From an uncultured Prevotella sp. (GTDB lineage: Bacteria > Bacteroidota > Bacteroidia > Bacteroidales > Bacteroidaceae): 7,636 nucleotides of DNA. Numbering within the stretch: position 1 is the stretch's first letter; each line of letters begins with the position of its first letter. The stretch covers positions 1 to 7,636 of the forward strand of contig CAAHDP010000480.1 in assembly GCA_900770515.1 (NCBI GenBank), written 5' to 3'. The notes under the pieces were generated by a model. The model was not told where the DNA came from, did no database searches, and saw only the letters and a list, made by a program, of their open reading frames with translations. Positions 6,395-7,636 of the stretch are shown here, one piece after another. Both the position numbers and the translations under genes were made by a program.

Positions 6395-6550
6395 TTATTT
6401 CTTTACATAGAGCTTGAAGCCCTTTACGCTTCCTGGAGCTCCCTGTTCGGCACGTGGCAAGTACTCGAAGGCTGAGATGGTAACCTCCTTGCCCATATCC
6501 ACGATGCCGAGGTGTGGGAAGTTGGATGAAGATTTGTTGCTTTTGCACAT
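6395..6550 (-). pseudogene. Remnant of a discoidin (F5/8 type C) domain gene
   Basis: On the minus strand, ATG at 6548-6550 to TAA at 6395-6397 encodes 51 residues; the codon before the ATG is TGA, so the frame does not extend upstream. From residue 10 the text reads like the middle of a carbohydrate-binding discoidin domain: NFPHLGIVDMGKEV (10-23), TISAFEYLPRAEQG (24-37), then APGSVKGFKLYVKK. Compare the family pattern 'PHxLxIDLGKxxxIxGFxYLPRxxxxxxGxIKxYxxYVS'. Domains of this type are usually about 130-150 residues and appended to glycosidases such as hexosaminidases, sialidases and fucosidases, so both the front and probably the back are missing. A terminator follows at once. No clear promoter precedes it. 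It is most likely a leftover of a deleted glycan-degradation gene, though expression as a small ORF cannot be excluded. Confidence 0.55.
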
Positions 6551-6570
6551 TCAATATCTTTTGTGCAAAA
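6541..6570. repeat. Perfect 9-bp inverted repeat overlapping the remnant's ATG
   Basis: TTTTGCACA (6541-6549) and TGTGCAAAA (6562-6570) are exact complements separated by 12 nt. The element covers the 5' edge of the discoidin-like fragment and lies 80 bp upstream of the pflB -7 element. It could be a regulator-binding dyad or a deletion scar. No regulator can be named. Confidence 0.4.
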
Positions 6571-6649
6571 ACTGTACTCATAAATGATGATTTTAGTGTA
6601 AAGAGGATAAAATCTTTGTGATTTCTGCTTGGATTTCGTTTTTTTGTAG

Positions 6650-6657
6650 TACCTTTG
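6650..6657 (+). promoter_or_regulatory. -7 element of the pflB promoter
   Basis: TACCTTTG followed by CA matches TAnnTTTG. A CTTG at 6628-6631 (18-nt spacing) is a poor -33 candidate. The predicted transcript start is near 6663, giving a leader of about 115 nt, much longer than those of the other genes here. Confidence 0.65.
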
Positions 6658-6779
6658 CATCGAAATTATCGATAGCCGGATTTTATATAATATATAACAA
6701 GGTATAAGGATTCAGCTGATAACAGGAAACAGTGTGTACAAAATATATAATTAATTATTAACTTATTAAGGATATCAAA
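6658..6779 (+). other. Long AT-rich pflB leader
   Basis: About 120 nt separate the -7 element from the pflB ATG. A 5-bp hairpin ATCGA/TCGAT (6659-6663 with 6669-6673) sits at the predicted 5' end. The last 40 nt are almost all A/T (around AAAATATATAATTAATTA), which in Bacteroidota favours translation through an unstructured, A-rich ribosome landing site. No known riboswitch or FNR/CRP-type palindrome was recognised. Confidence 0.4.
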
Positions 6780-7636
6780 ATGATGAAAACAGAATGGAGA
6801 GGTTTCAAGGGAAACATGTGGCAGAGTGAGGTGAATCTTCGCGATTTCATCCAGAAGAACTACACTAGCTACGACGGCGATGAGTCGTTCCTGGCAGAAC
6901 CTACTCAGGCTACCAATACCCTTTGGGGAATGTTGAAGGAGCTCCAGAAGGAAGAGCGTGCCAAGGGTGGTGTACTCGATATGGAGACCGAGGTGGTTTC
7001 AGGATTGACAGCTTATGGTGCCGCTTATATCGGCGAGGGTACTAAAGAGTTGGAGAAGGTTGTTGGTTTGCAGACCGACAAGCCTTTGAAGCGTGCCTTC
7101 ATGCCATACGGTGGTATCAAGATGGCAGAGCAGGCTTGTACAACATACGGCTACCAGCCATCAGAGAAGCTTCATGAGATTTTCCACAAGTATTGCAAAA
7201 CTCACAACGACGGCGTGTTTGATGCTTATACTCCAGAGATGAAACTCGTGCGCCATAACCATATCCTTACTGGTCTTCCTGATACATACGGTCGTGGACG
7301 TATCGTAGGTGACTACCGCCGTGTAGCCCTCTATGGTATCGACTTCCTCATCGAGGAGAAGAAGAACGACCTCGCTAACATGGGCGACCGTGAGATGATC
7401 GACGACGTTATCCGTCTTCGTGAAGAGGTTTCTATGCAGATCAAGGCTCTCAAGGGCTTGAAGGAGATGGCTCAGTTGTATGGCTACGATATCAGCCAGC
7501 CTGCTAAGAACGCTCGCGAGGCTGTTCAGTGGTTGTACTTCGGTTACCTCGGAGCTGTGAAGACTCAGAATGGTGCTGCGATGTCTGTAGGCCGTATCTC
7601 TACATTCCTCGACATCTATATCCAGCGCGACTTGAA
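6780..7636 (+). CDS. pflB: Pyruvate formate-lyase (formate C-acetyltransferase), 3' truncated by window edge
   Basis: The enzyme is an oxygen-sensitive glycyl-radical protein converting pyruvate and CoA to acetyl-CoA and formate in anaerobic fermentation. The frame is open from ATG 6780 to the window edge, about 285 residues of an expected 740-760. It aligns by eye with the N-terminal part of E. coli PflB: EWRGFKGNMWQSEVNLRDFI, QKNYTSYDGDESFL, IVGLQT-like VVGLQTDKPLKRA, PYGGIKM, TGLPDTYGRGRI, GDYRRVALYGIDF, and QNGAAMSVGR.STFLD. The Arg of the YRRVALYG block corresponds to the pyruvate-binding Arg176 of E. coli. The catalytic cysteine pair and the radical glycine lie beyond the window, as would any pflA activase gene. 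An alternative ATG at 6783 would remove one residue. No frameshift is seen. Confidence 0.97.
   Translation, partial: MMKTEWRGFKGNMWQSEVNLRDFIQKNYTSYDGDESFLAEPTQATNTLWGMLKELQKEERAKGGVLDMETEVVSGLTAYGAAYIGEGTKELEKVVGLQTDKPLKRAFMPYGGIKMAEQACTTYGYQPSEKLHEIFHKYCKTHNDGVFDAYTPEMKLVRHNHILTGLPDTYGRGRIVGDYRRVALYGIDFLIEEKKNDLANMGDREMIDDVIRLREEVSMQIKALKGLKEMAQLYGYDISQPAKNAREAVQWLYFGYLGAVKTQNGAAMSVGRISTFLDIYIQRDL

Noticed and set aside
6327..6660. Minus-strand frames of 78 and 84 codons
   Set aside because: They run through the terminator hairpin or overlap the discoidin-like frame out of phase, and their translations show no family features.

Overview
The window looks like chromosomal DNA of an anaerobic Bacteroidota, most likely a Prevotella/Segatella-type gut or oral bacterium. 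Three things point there. Several genes are preceded by the Bacteroidota promoter pattern (TTTG, 19-20 nt, TAnnTTTG) with little or no Shine-Dalgarno sequence. The left edge carries the tail of a type IX secretion-like sorting domain. The protein families (DUF6169, QueH, a fermentative Fhs/PflB pair) are common in that group. The genus is an inference from style, not from a marker gene.

Layout, left to right. Positions 1-186 are the 3' end of a large secreted protein gene (+), followed by a strong bidirectional hairpin terminator. Next is a short intergenic block with four 22-bp units built on an 18-bp palindrome. A visibly AT-rich two-gene minus-strand unit follows: a 53-residue coiled-coil-like protein, then a 162-residue DUF6169-like protein 3 nt downstream, with its own promoter. 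A minus-strand serine hydrolase of the class C beta-lactamase superfamily (1170-2483) is transcribed divergently from a plus-strand membrane-anchored metallophosphoesterase (2637-3773). Then comes queH (epoxyqueuosine reductase, tRNA queuosine synthesis), whose promoter is followed by a leader hairpin with a T8 tract that looks like an intrinsic terminator. queH and the convergent fhs gene share a textbook bidirectional terminator. fhs (formate-tetrahydrofolate ligase, minus) is separated from pflB (pyruvate formate-lyase, plus, cut off by the window edge) by about 500 bp. That gap holds a terminator, a decayed fragment of a discoidin/F5-8 type C domain gene, inverted repeats and the pflB promoter with a leader of roughly 115 nt.

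Functionally, most of the window is ordinary housekeeping and accessory content. The clearest metabolic link is formate: PflB makes it from pyruvate, and Fhs fixes it onto tetrahydrofolate. I do not see a complete, convincing new system. The items most worth a second look are the tandem palindromic repeats beside the DUF6169 gene pair, the terminator-like leader of queH, and the gene remnant between fhs and pflB.
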